The notes below the pieces were generated by a model. It had not been told where the DNA came from. It was given only the letters and a program-made list of their open reading frames with translations, and made no database searches. Position numbers and translations under genes: made by a program. Positions 53,257-60,884 of a stretch of DNA of 64,000 nt are shown here, one piece after another (position 1 is the stretch's first letter; the number at the start of each line of letters is the position of its first letter). The stretch comes from Streptomyces sp. DT2A-34 (lineage in GTDB: Bacteria; Actinomycetota; Actinomycetes; Streptomycetales; Streptomycetaceae): positions 6,676,001 to 6,740,000 of the forward strand of contig NZ_JASTWJ010000001.1 of the NCBI RefSeq assembly GCF_030499515.1, written 5' to 3'.

Positions 53257-53714
53257 GAGGCACCTCCGGCCGGGGAGAGGTCGGGCAGGCTGGGGAAGTC
53301 CGAGGGCAGCCCCGGCCGGTCGGTGGAGAAGTCGGTGGGGAGAGCGGTCGGGAAATCGGTGGGCAGGTCGGTGGGGAAGCCGGTGGGGAAGTCGCTCGGC
53401 AGCGACGTCGGCCTCGTGTAGTCGGTCGGGAGGTCGGAGGGAAGCTCGGTGGGGAACGCGGTGAGGATCCCGCTCGGCAGGGAGGTCTGCCCCGGCGTCG
53501 GCATGCTCGGCATGGTCTCCGGCAGCCGGAAGATCGGATCGGTGGTGAGGCCGACGATCGCGGCGGCCGCGGCGGCGGCGATCCCGATCCCGCCGATCGC
53601 GGCCATCAGCCGCACATAGGGGCGGGGTCCGAGTTCCGCCTCGCCGGGCGGGCCCGCTTGCGCCTCTGCCGGTGGTTCGGTGACCGGCCCGGGTTCGTTC
53701 GTGTCGAATGTCAT
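53253..53714 (-). CDS. Single-pass membrane protein with (L/F)PT(D/E) repeats
   Basis: 153 aa, ATG at 53714. The acidic Pro-rich N-terminus is cytosolic. One transmembrane helix (about 36-58, rich in Ala/Ile) is followed by an extracellular tail built of about twelve four-residue repeats such as LPTD, FPTD, LPSD, FPTG. The DNA is a 12-bp-periodic repeat. First gene of the PrsW operon. Such tails resemble wall-spanning stalks; no sortase motif is present. Confidence 0.82.
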   Translation of the reverse strand: MTFDTNEPGPVTEPPAEAQAGPPGEAELGPRPYVRLMAAIGGIGIAAAAAAAIVGLTTDPIFRLPETMPSMPTPGQTSLPSGILTAFPTELPSDLPTDYTRPTSLPSDFPTGFPTDLPTDFPTALPTDFSTDRPGLPSDFPSLPDLSPAGGAS

Positions 53715-53881
53715 GGCCCTCCCCCGTGAGGCGGCACGAACGGCCGCCCAGCGCAACGGACTTGACGTGACAGCACCAGTATGGCCAGCGGCCTGCCCGA
53801 CTGGGCCTGTCCATGCCACATACGGTTGCCCGATGGCATGAAATTGTGATGAACCCACCCGAGGCCGAGGCGGGAGACACG

Positions 53882-53918
53882 GGAAGCCCCCGCGAGTCAC
53901 GTCCTCGCGGGGGCTTCC
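53882..53918. terminator. Hairpin terminator downstream of sodF
   Basis: A 15-bp perfect stem GGAAGCCCCCGCGAG / CTCGCGGGGGCTTCC with a 7-nt loop followed by a T-rich run on the plus strand. It separates sodF from the PrsW operon's promoter region. Confidence 0.85.
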
Positions 53919-53990
53919 TTCTTTCCGCCTGCCGTCGTGAAGGGTGAGAAGACGATCACGAGGCAGGACGACTGATACGGCCGCTCGCCG

Positions 53991-54632
53991 TCACGGCGCC
54001 AGCAGCAGGACGTCCGTACGGGACTTGGCGGCCTCGTAACGCCGGGCCACGTCCTGCCAGTTGACGACGGCCCACATCGCCTCGATGAAGTCGACCTTCT
54101 GGTTCTTGTACTGGAGGTAGAAGGCGTGCTCCCAGGCGTCGAACACGAGAATCGGCGTGGCGCCCTGGCCGACGTTCCCCTGGTGGTCGTAGACCTGCTC
54201 GACGATCAGCCGCCCGCTCAGCGGCTCGTACGCCAGCACACCCCAGCCCGAACCCTGCGTGGTCGCGGCCGCCTTGGACAGCTGCGCCTTGAAGCCCGCG
54301 AAGGACCCGAAGGACTCGGCGATGGCGTCCGCCAGCTCACCCACCCCGTCGGCGGCGAGCGGCTCACCGCCTCCCTCGCCGGTCATATTGCACCAGTAGA
54401 TGCTGTGCAGGATGTGCCCGGACAGATGGAAGGCCAGGTTCTTCTCCAGGCCGTTGACCGACCCCCACTGCTCCTTGTCCCGCGCCTGGGCGAGCTGCTC
54501 CAACGTGTCATTGGCGCCCTTCACATAGGCCGCGTGGTGCTTGTCGTGGTGCAGCTCGATGATCTCGGGGCTGATCACGGGGGCGAGCGCGGAGTAGTCG
54601 TAGGGCAGTTCCGGGAGTGTGTAGACGGGCAT
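53991..54632 (-). CDS. sodF: Iron(-zinc) superoxide dismutase
   Basis: 213 aa from the ATG at 54632 (upstream frame lacks support). Fe/Mn-SOD motifs: [41 protein letters not shown] and the metal signature [11 protein letters not shown]. It dismutates superoxide in the cytosol. In Streptomyces, sodF is repressed by the nickel sensor Nur when Ni-SOD can be made. A perfect Nur-type box lies 23 bp upstream of the start, matching that. Its locus agrees with SCO2633. Confidence 0.96.
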   Translation of the reverse strand: MPVYTLPELPYDYSALAPVISPEIIELHHDKHHAAYVKGANDTLEQLAQARDKEQWGSVNGLEKNLAFHLSGHILHSIYWCNMTGEGGGEPLAADGVGELADAIAESFGSFAGFKAQLSKAAATTQGSGWGVLAYEPLSGRLIVEQVYDHQGNVGQGATPILVFDAWEHAFYLQYKNQKVDFIEAMWAVVNWQDVARRYEAAKSRTDVLLLAP

Positions 54633-54654
54633 GAAGGGTCCCCTCAGATCCTTA

Positions 54655-54671
54655 TTGCAAGTAGCTTGCAA
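54655..54671. promoter_or_regulatory. Nur-type (Fur family) operator of sodF
   Basis: TTGCAA (54655-54660), five bases, TTGCAA (54666-54671). This is the TTGCAA-N5-TTGCAA form described for the Nur site at sodF in S. coelicolor. Nickel-bound Nur would repress sodF from here. The 5' leader downstream is short. Confidence 0.85.
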
Positions 54672-54689
54672 CAACAAGCTAACAGCAAA

Positions 54690-54718
54690 AAGCCCCCGTG
54701 TGGATCACACGGGGGCTT
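54690..54718. terminator. Terminator of the amino-acid permease gene
   Basis: A 13-bp stem AAGCCCCCGTGTG / CACACGGGGGCTT with a 3-nt loop, 22 bp past the permease stop. It also insulates the sodF promoter. Confidence 0.85.
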
Positions 54719-54739
54719 CGGCGCCGCAGGAGGGGGCTG

Positions 54740-56149
54740 TCAGCCCTTGGCCCGCGCCCGCTGCCACGCGTACCCGACCACCGCCAGGAACGCCGTCATC
54801 CCCCCGGTCGAGTACAACTGAACCCGCGTCCCCGGCTCCCGAGCCATCAGCACGAAGATCGCCGTCATCCCCGCCAGCGCGACCCACGTCAGCACCGGGA
54901 ACGCCCACATCCGCACGACCAGCTTCTCCGGCGTCTCACGCTCAAGGCGGCTGCGCAGCCGCAGCTGGGAGACGGCGATGAAGATCCACACGACGAGGAT
55001 GACCGCGCCGATCATGTTCAGCAGCCAGGGGAAGACGTCGTCCGGCCGCCAGTAGCTCAGCACCACGCACACGAAGCCGAACACCGAGGACGCGAGGACG
55101 GCGATCCGCGGGACGCCGCCCGACACGCGGCCCAGCGCCGCGGGTCCCTGCCCGCGCTGGACGAGGGAGTACGCGATGCGCGAGGAGCCGTAGATGTTGG
55201 CGTTCATGGCGCTCAGCAGGGCGACCAGGACCACGACGTTCATCAGCTGGCCGGCGCCGGGGATGTCCAGGTGGTCGAGGGTGGCGACGTACGGGCCCTT
55301 GTCGACGATCTCCTTGGAGTTCCAGGGGACGAGGGTGACGACGACCGCCATCGAGCCGATGTAGAAGAGGGCGATGCGCCACATGGCCGTGCGGACGGCG
55401 CTCGCCACGCCGCTGACCGGGTTCTCCGACTCGGCGGCGGCGATGGTGACCGTCTCCATGCCGCCGTAGGCGAAGACCGAGGCGAGCAGGCCGATGATCA
55501 GGCCCTCGCTGCCGTGCGGGAAGAAGCCGCCCTCACCCGTGAGGTGCGCGGTGCCCGGCGCGTCCGTGCCCGGCAGGACGCCCGCGATGGCCAGCCCGCC
55601 CAGCACCAGGAACAGCGCGATCGCGCCGACCTTCAGCGCGGCGAACCAGAACTCGAACTCGCCGAAGTTCTTCACGGCGGCCAGGTTCGCGCCGCAGAAG
55701 ACGACCATGAACAGCGCCACCCACGCCCACTCGGGCGTGTGCGGCAGCCAGGTCGTGACGATCTTCGCGGCGCCGATGCCCTCCAGGCCGACGGCCGTGC
55801 ACAGCAGCACCCAGAAGGACCAGCCGGCCGTGAAGCCCGCCCACGGGCCGATCGCCCGCTCGGCGTGCGCCGAGAAGGAGCCCGACGACGGGTACGCGGC
55901 CGACATTTCGCCGAGCATCCGCATCACCAGCATCACGAGGAGGCCGGAGAGGACGTAGGCGATGACGATCGAAGGGCCGGCGGCGGCGATACCGGCACCG
56001 GAGCCCACGAACAGGCCGGCGCCGATGACACCGCCGAGGGCGATCATCGACAGGTGGCGCTGCTTGAGGCCGTGGTTCAGTCCGGGGGATCCGGGGTTGA
56101 CGTCGTCCGCCTTCGGGGGCGTCTGCGTCTCCGGGGAGGTGCTGGGCAT
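54740..56149 (-). CDS. APC-family amino-acid permease (first)
   Basis: 469 aa from the ATG at 56149. Twelve transmembrane helices. HLSMIALGGVIGAGLFVGSG (first helix with the unwound GxG segment) and RMLGEMSAAYPSSGSFSAHA are signatures of the AAT/GABA-permease branch. It imports an amino acid with H+. It is about 50 percent like the permease at 60885 by eye. An inverted repeat 48 bp upstream may control it. Confidence 0.93.
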   Translation of the reverse strand: MPSTSPETQTPPKADDVNPGSPGLNHGLKQRHLSMIALGGVIGAGLFVGSGAGIAAAGPSIVIAYVLSGLLVMLVMRMLGEMSAAYPSSGSFSAHAERAIGPWAGFTAGWSFWVLLCTAVGLEGIGAAKIVTTWLPHTPEWAWVALFMVVFCGANLAAVKNFGEFEFWFAALKVGAIALFLVLGGLAIAGVLPGTDAPGTAHLTGEGGFFPHGSEGLIIGLLASVFAYGGMETVTIAAAESENPVSGVASAVRTAMWRIALFYIGSMAVVVTLVPWNSKEIVDKGPYVATLDHLDIPGAGQLMNVVVLVALLSAMNANIYGSSRIAYSLVQRGQGPAALGRVSGGVPRIAVLASSVFGFVCVVLSYWRPDDVFPWLLNMIGAVILVVWIFIAVSQLRLRSRLERETPEKLVVRMWAFPVLTWVALAGMTAIFVLMAREPGTRVQLYSTGGMTAFLAVVGYAWQRARAKG

Positions 56150-56196
56150 GGGCGCGGCTCGTCCAATGCGTGAGATGGGCAAAAACGCCCACAGTC

Positions 56197-56232
56197 TGGG
56201 CAACCTCTCCGCCCAGAAGGAGAGGCTGCCCA
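56197..56232 (-). promoter_or_regulatory. Long inverted repeat in the permease leader
   Basis: 14-nt arms TGGGCAACCTCTCC / GGAGAGGCTGCCCA (one G-U type mismatch) with an 8-nt loop, 48 bp upstream of the permease ATG. It would fold in the permease mRNA leader or serve as an operator; too close to the start to be an upstream gene's terminator only. Confidence 0.55.
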
Positions 56233-56270
56233 CTATGCGGACACTCGCCGCACTGTGCGTGAGGTGACGG

Positions 56271-56374
56271 TCACGCGGCGACGGGTGTGGCGACCGGGTG
56301 GAGCTCCGGCTCCCGCACCAGCGACCGAGCAAGCGCCGCCCGCTGTGCCTCGCCGCCGGACAGCTCACTCGGCC
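56271..56374 (-). pseudogene. Scrap of an ABC transporter ATPase
   Basis: About 34 codons include the full ABC signature and following helix, ELSGGEAQRAALARSLVREP, then end at TGA (56271-56273) after VATPVAA. Walker A and B are absent. It is only a fragment of an ATPase gene. Confidence 0.7.
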
Positions 56375-56390
56375 AGGCCCCCTCACGGCC

Positions 56391-56666
56391 CTAGGCCCAC
56401 CTCGGCGAGCACCCCACACCACCCGACTGCCGAGGCGCGGCGGCCTCACGGATGAGTCCGAATTCGGTGAAGCGGGCGCAGTAGTCGGTCACCGAGGCCG
56501 GTGACAGCCCGGTCAGGCGGGCGATGGTGCTGCGCGCGACCGGCCCGTGTTCGAGCACGGGCCGCAGGATGGCGCTGGTCCGGCGCCGGTCGCGGTCGGC
56601 GACACGGGGTATCGGGGATGAAGGAGATGAAGGGGGCGAAAGGGTGGGCGCCGCGGTACGGGGCAT
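56391..56666 (-). pseudogene. Truncated ROK-family regulator (HTH only)
   Basis: The 5' part reads as the ROK winged HTH: RRTSAILRPVLEHGPVARST, then IARLTGLSPASVTDYCARF. The sugar-binding/kinase domain (~300 residues) is missing, and the frame ends after ~92 codons near the ABC scrap. It may yield a short DNA-binding peptide, but a relic is more likely. Confidence 0.65.
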
Positions 56667-57007
56667 GGGGAACTTCCTCGGGAGCCGGTCCGACACCGCG
56701 CCGTCGGAAACGGGCGAGTCGCGACCGGAACCACCGGAGTCCGACTCACCCTAGGAAAGGTGAATCCGACCAGACCACTAGGATTCGTTTGGAGAGATCC
56801 AACAGTCCGGTCGGCAGCTCGTGAAGTGAGGGAAACGTCCCTGCCTCAGTGACCGGTATCACGCCGTACCCGGTGTAACCGGCAGCCTTTGTGCGGAGCC
56901 CACCAAGCCTTCGCTCCACCCTTTGTCGAGCGCCGACGGAGATCGGTGTGAGCTCCCCGGGTTAGCGTCACGGTGTCCCAACCTGCCCACTCACCCGCGG
57001 AGTCCCC

Positions 57008-57586
57008 ATGAGCACCGCTGCCGCCACCGCCCGTCCCGGAATGGTCCTCGCCGACCTGATCCCCGCCTCCCGCGTCCGGGACGCTGCCCTCGTTCTCGGC
57101 GGTGCCGCGTTCACCGGCCTCGCGGCCCAGATCTCCGTGCCCGTGCCCGGCTCCCCGGTGCCGGTGACCGGCCAGACCCTCGCGGTGCTGCTGGTGGGCA
57201 CCGCCCTCGGCGCCGGCCGCGGCTTCCTCTCCCTCGCGCTGTACGCGCTGGCGGGCATCGCGGGCGTGCCGTGGTTCGCGGGCGGCACCTCCGGCGCCGC
57301 GGCCCCGTCGTTCGGCTACATCCTCGGCATGATCCTCGCCGCCACCGTCGTCGGCGCCCTGGCCCGCCGCGGCGCCGACCGCACCGCGCTGCGCACCGCG
57401 GGCGCGATGCTGCTGGGCGAGGCGATCATCTACGCCATCGGCGTCCCGTACCTGGCCCTCGCCACCGGCATGTCGGCCACCGCCGCGATCGCGGCCGGCC
57501 TCACCCCGTTCCTGATCGGCGACGCCGTCAAGGCGGCCCTGGCGATGGGCGCGCTGCCCGCCACCTGGAAGCTGATCAACCGCTGA
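57008..57586 (+). CDS. bioY: Biotin transporter BioY
   Basis: 192 aa, ATG at 57008. Six transmembrane helices. BioY S-component motifs: QISVPVPGSPVPVTGQTLAV, GRGFLSLALYALAGIAGVPW, FAGGTSG. It binds biotin and works alone or with an ECF module (BioMN). No bioM/bioN genes follow; a strong terminator does, so it is solitary here and would use a shared ECF energising unit. Confidence 0.94.
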   Translation: MSTAAATARPGMVLADLIPASRVRDAALVLGGAAFTGLAAQISVPVPGSPVPVTGQTLAVLLVGTALGAGRGFLSLALYALAGIAGVPWFAGGTSGAAAPSFGYILGMILAATVVGALARRGADRTALRTAGAMLLGEAIIYAIGVPYLALATGMSATAAIAAGLTPFLIGDAVKAALAMGALPATWKLINR

Positions 57587-57616
57587 CGCCGTAGTTCATG
57601 TGACGCCGTAGTTCTG

Positions 57617-57672
57617 GCGCAAGAGGCTCGCCGGGTCGCACCTGCGACTTCAGTCCGGCGAGCCTCTTGCGC
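57617..57672. terminator. Long bidirectional terminator
   Basis: An 18-bp perfect stem (GCGCAAGAGGCTCGCCGG and complement) with an inner GTCGCA/TGCGAC hairpin, between convergent bioY and the sortase-substrate gene. Confidence 0.92.
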
Positions 57673-57693
57673 GTGTCGGGGCCCGGATACGGC

Positions 57694-58419
57694 TCAGTTC
57701 ACCTCTCGCCTCGGCCGCCGCAGCTGAGACCACCACAGCCCGGCCGCCCCCGCCGCGATCAGCGTCGCGCCGGCCGCGCCGAGCGGCAGGACGTCCCGGG
57801 CGAGTCCGGTCTTGGGCAGCTCGTCGGCGCCCGGTGCGACCGGCTTGTTGTCGGTGCCGAGGAGCAGCGGGGTGGCCGGGGCGTCGGGCGACGGGTTCGT
57901 CGTACCGAACGGCACCGGGCCCTGCTGCCAGTACGTCTTCTTGCCGTCACCGGTCTGGACGGGAAGGCAGATCTTCCCGGCCTTGCTCAGGTCGTACGTC
58001 GCCTCGACGGCGTACGACTTCGACTCACCGGCCGGAAGATTGTCGATGGCGCAATTGAAACCGCTGTTCGAGCCCTCCGGAAGACCGCTCTTTTCGATCG
58101 CCGAACAGCCCTCGACATTCTTGACCGTCAGGCCGTCGAAACCGACGACCAAAAGCCTGATCTTTCCGCTGTCCCTGGTCCCTTCGTTCTTCACCGTGGC
58201 GGTGATGTCGGTGCCTTGCGAACTGTTGTCCACCGAGATTTTTTCGGGCAGCAGAGTGGTCAGTTCGACCCCTGCCGGCGCCTCGTCGATGACCTTTCCC
58301 CCCTTGTTGCTTCCAGGTCCCTGGTCGTCCGCGCCGGCAGTGAAGGAAAGGATCATCACTGCCGAGAAAGATGTCGCGACCAGCGATCCCGCGATGGCCG
58401 TCGTGCGACGAGAACTCAT
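57694..58419 (-). CDS. LPXTG-type cell-wall-anchored protein
   Basis: 241 aa, ATG at 58419. Signal peptide to about residue 30 (VMILSFTAGADD). An Ig-like/DUF11-like ectodomain with two disulfide-capable Cys pairs. Sorting signal LPKTG at 201-205, hydrophobic helix, and RRPRR tail. Sortase would link it to peptidoglycan. LPKTG differs from the LAXTG used by SrtE chaplins. It is divergent from the Ser/Thr kinase gene. The first half of the gene (58050-58300) is AT-richer than the neighbours, hinting at acquisition. Confidence 0.9.
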   Translation of the reverse strand: MSSRRTTAIAGSLVATSFSAVMILSFTAGADDQGPGSNKGGKVIDEAPAGVELTTLLPEKISVDNSSQGTDITATVKNEGTRDSGKIRLLVVGFDGLTVKNVEGCSAIEKSGLPEGSNSGFNCAIDNLPAGESKSYAVEATYDLSKAGKICLPVQTGDGKKTYWQQGPVPFGTTNPSPDAPATPLLLGTDNKPVAPGADELPKTGLARDVLPLGAAGATLIAAGAAGLWWSQLRRPRREVN

Positions 58420-58530
58420 GTTCGTCCCCCTTGCCTGCGCCTGAATTCGCAGTACTTGAAGAGCTACCACAAGATTTCTCCGCACTATGCTGGTACGGCG
58501 TGAAGTGTGACCATTGTGTTTCAGTCGGGG

Positions 58531-60777
58531 ATGTCTGAGGCGCGGCAGAGGGGGTGCAGCAGATTGCCGGGGAATGCGGGTGACGCGGGCGCTGCGGGAA
58601 ATACGGGAAGCGCGGAAAACACGGAAAACACGGGAAACACGGGAAGCACGAGGAGCGGTGGGCTTCCCGGTCTACTGGTGACGGGGCGCTATTGCCTGGT
58701 CGAGAGTATCGGCCAGGGAGGAATGGGGCGCGTGTGGCGAGCGGTCGACGAAGTACTCGATCGTCTGGTCGCCGTGAAGGAAATGCGCATCGACGGCCTC
58801 GACCCGGAGGACACACGCACGCGCCGGGAACGCACCCTGCGCGAGGCGAGGGCGACGGCGAGGATCGACCACCCCAACGTCGTACGGGTCTACGACGTGG
58901 TCGACGAGGGCGAACGCCTGTGGATCGTCATGGAGTTGGTGGCCGGCCGCTCCCTGGAACGCATCATGGCGGAGGAGGGCCCGCTGGGCCCGTGCGCGGC
59001 GGCCCGGATCGGCCTGGGTCTGGTGGCGGCACTGCGCCAGGTCCACGCCCGAGGTGTGCTCCACCGGGACATCAAGCCGGGCAACGTCCTGGTGGAGTCG
59101 GAAGCGGTGAGCGGGCGGGGCCGGGTGGTCCTGACCGACTTCGGCATCGCCGCGATCCAGGACGCGAAGGCCCTCACCATGGTCGGCATGCTGGTCGGGT
59201 CCCCCGACTACATGGCCCCCGAACGCATCTCCGGCCGCCCCCAGGGCTCACCGTCCGACGTCTGGTCCCTGGGCGCCACCCTGAGCGCGGCCCTCGCCGG
59301 CCGCTCCCCCTTCTCCAGGGAAACGACCCTGGCAACCCTGCACGCGGTCCTGTACGAGGAGCCCGAACTCCCGCCGATGGCAGGCCCGTTGCGGGGCATC
59401 CTCGCCGCCCTCCTGGAGAAGGAACCGTCGATCCGCCCCGGCCTGGACGACCTGGAGACGGCACTGCAGCCGGTGGCGTTTCCGGCGCCTACGCCGACGA
59501 TGCCGGTGGTCGGGGGAGGGGTGCCTGCGGCTGCTGCGGGGCGCTCGGGTACGGAGCCTGCGGGTTCTGCGGGTGGTACGGCGCCCGAGCCGGAGGCAAC
59601 GGCCGCTTCCGTGCCGGAGGTTGGGCAGGTGGGTGGGCTCGTGGCTGCCCAAGGGGCCGAACACGCGCCTGGGCCCGAGCCCGAGCCTGAACCCGTGCCT
59701 GAGGCCGAGTCCGAAGCCATACGTCGACCAGAACCCGCAAATCGCCCCCAGCCTGCACCCGAGCCCCCACCCGACCCCCGTCGGCCGGAAGCCGTACACG
59801 ACGCGATACCGCCACAGCCCCCGACTCGGCTCCCTGGCACCCGACGGGATGACCCACCGGCCCCACCTGCCCCACCAGCCCCACCTGCCCCACCCCCTTC
59901 CCCACAGACCCCCCGCTTCCCCAACGCCTCCACCGAACTCGCCTCCGAGGCCCGTTCGGAGGTGCGCTCACCGACCCCGACCGTCAATCCCACGGGCGCC
60001 GCACCCCGCCGTGCCGGCGTCTCCCTGTCCCGCGCCGAAGCGATGACCGAGCGACGGCCGGCCATGGAACCGGAACTCGTGCCCGACGCCGCGAGGTCGT
60101 CCCAGGCCATGCCACCCGGCGAGCTACCCGGCCCCGCAGCCCCGGCCCGACCCCGACCCCGATCCTGGCGCGGACGCCGCCGCACGGCCCTCATCGCCAC
60201 CGTCGGAATCGCCGCCGCGGGCGCTGCCGTGGCGATCGTCCTGGCGGCCAACTCCGGTTCGCCCAAGGACAATCAGGCGGGGTCCTCCTCACCCTCGACA
60301 TCCTCCCCGGGCGGCACCCCGTCCTCCACGGTCGAAGGCACGTCGAGGCCGCAGAGCCTGCCGCCCGGAGCGCGCCGGGAGGCGGGCGGGTTCGCGTGGG
60401 TGACACCCGAGGGCTGGCGGCGGGACGTCAAGACGGGGTCGGAGGTGCACTACACCTCCCCCGACGCCAAACAGGAACTCGCCGGCAAGTCGTCCCTGGC
60501 CCGCGACGACTTGATGGACTCCTGGAGCAAGTCGGAGGAGAACGCACAGCAGGGCCAGTACCGCAAGATCCGCCTGGAACGGACGACGTTCCGCGGACAC
60601 CCGGCGGTCGTCTGGGAGTACACCTTCACCCTGCAGGGCGCCCCTTGGCACGCCCTGCTGCTGGGCTTCACCGTGGACGGCAAGTCGTACCAGATCAACA
60701 CGTGGTACCAGCCGGACATCGAGTCGCAGGCCCTCAGAACCTACGAGAAAGTGAGGGACAGTTTCACGGTGCTGTGA
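58531..60777 (+). CDS. Transmembrane Ser/Thr protein kinase (Hanks type)
   Basis: 748 aa from the ATG at 58531 (GTG 58507 is an alternative). The N-terminal Asn/Thr/Gly low-complexity stretch comes from a short DNA repeat. The kinase domain (about 45-300) has GQGGMGRV, VAVKEM, HRDIKPGNVL, LTDFGIA and APERISG, all catalytic residues present. A long Pro/Glu-rich juxtamembrane region (about 300-540) includes a Pro-Ala-Pro run. One TM helix (about 560-580) precedes an extracellular sensor-like domain of ~150 residues. It should autophosphorylate and signal an external or wall cue. Confidence 0.93.
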   Translation: MSEARQRGCSRLPGNAGDAGAAGNTGSAENTENTGNTGSTRSGGLPGLLVTGRYCLVESIGQGGMGRVWRAVDEVLDRLVAVKEMRIDGLDPEDTRTRRERTLREARATARIDHPNVVRVYDVVDEGERLWIVMELVAGRSLERIMAEEGPLGPCAAARIGLGLVAALRQVHARGVLHRDIKPGNVLVESEAVSGRGRVVLTDFGIAAIQDAKALTMVGMLVGSPDYMAPERISGRPQGSPSDVWSLGATLSAALAGRSPFSRETTLATLHAVLYEEPELPPMAGPLRGILAALLEKEPSIRPGLDDLETALQPVAFPAPTPTMPVVGGGVPAAAAGRSGTEPAGSAGGTAPEPEATAASVPEVGQVGGLVAAQGAEHAPGPEPEPEPVPEAESEAIRRPEPANRPQPAPEPPPDPRRPEAVHDAIPPQPPTRLPGTRRDDPPAPPAPPAPPAPPPSPQTPRFPNASTELASEARSEVRSPTPTVNPTGAAPRRAGVSLSRAEAMTERRPAMEPELVPDAARSSQAMPPGELPGPAAPARPRPRSWRGRRRTALIATVGIAAAGAAVAIVLAANSGSPKDNQAGSSSPSTSSPGGTPSSTVEGTSRPQSLPPGARREAGGFAWVTPEGWRRDVKTGSEVHYTSPDAKQELAGKSSLARDDLMDSWSKSEENAQQGQYRKIRLERTTFRGHPAVVWEYTFTLQGAPWHALLLGFTVDGKSYQINTWYQPDIESQALRTYEKVRDSFTVL

Positions 60778-60781
60778 CAGC

Positions 60782-60829
60782 ACATGGGCCAGGACATGGG
60801 TCGGGACATGGGCCAGGACATGGGTCGGG
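60782..60829. repeat. Tandem 24-bp repeat x2 (12-bp subrepeats x4)
   Basis: ACATGGGCCAGG and ACATGGGTCGGG alternate twice, directly after the kinase stop. Low-complexity expansion in an intergenic space; runs into the terminator. Confidence 0.75.
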
Positions 60830-60868
60830 CCCTGAGACGAGCGCACCCACGCACCCACCTCAGGGCCC
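60827..60868. terminator. Bidirectional terminator between kinase and permease
   Basis: A 10-bp stem GGGCCCTGAG / CTCAGGGCCC with a 22-nt loop between convergent genes. Confidence 0.65.
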
Positions 60869-60884
60869 AAAAGGCCACGACGCC

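Larger units (their letters stand above)
56150..57007. other. 858-bp region without an intact gene
   Basis: It holds the permease leader with an inverted repeat, an ABC ATPase scrap, a truncated ROK-type HTH and, from about 56700, the bioY control region with no feature I can identify. Gene decay here contrasts with the tight packing elsewhere. Confidence 0.6.
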
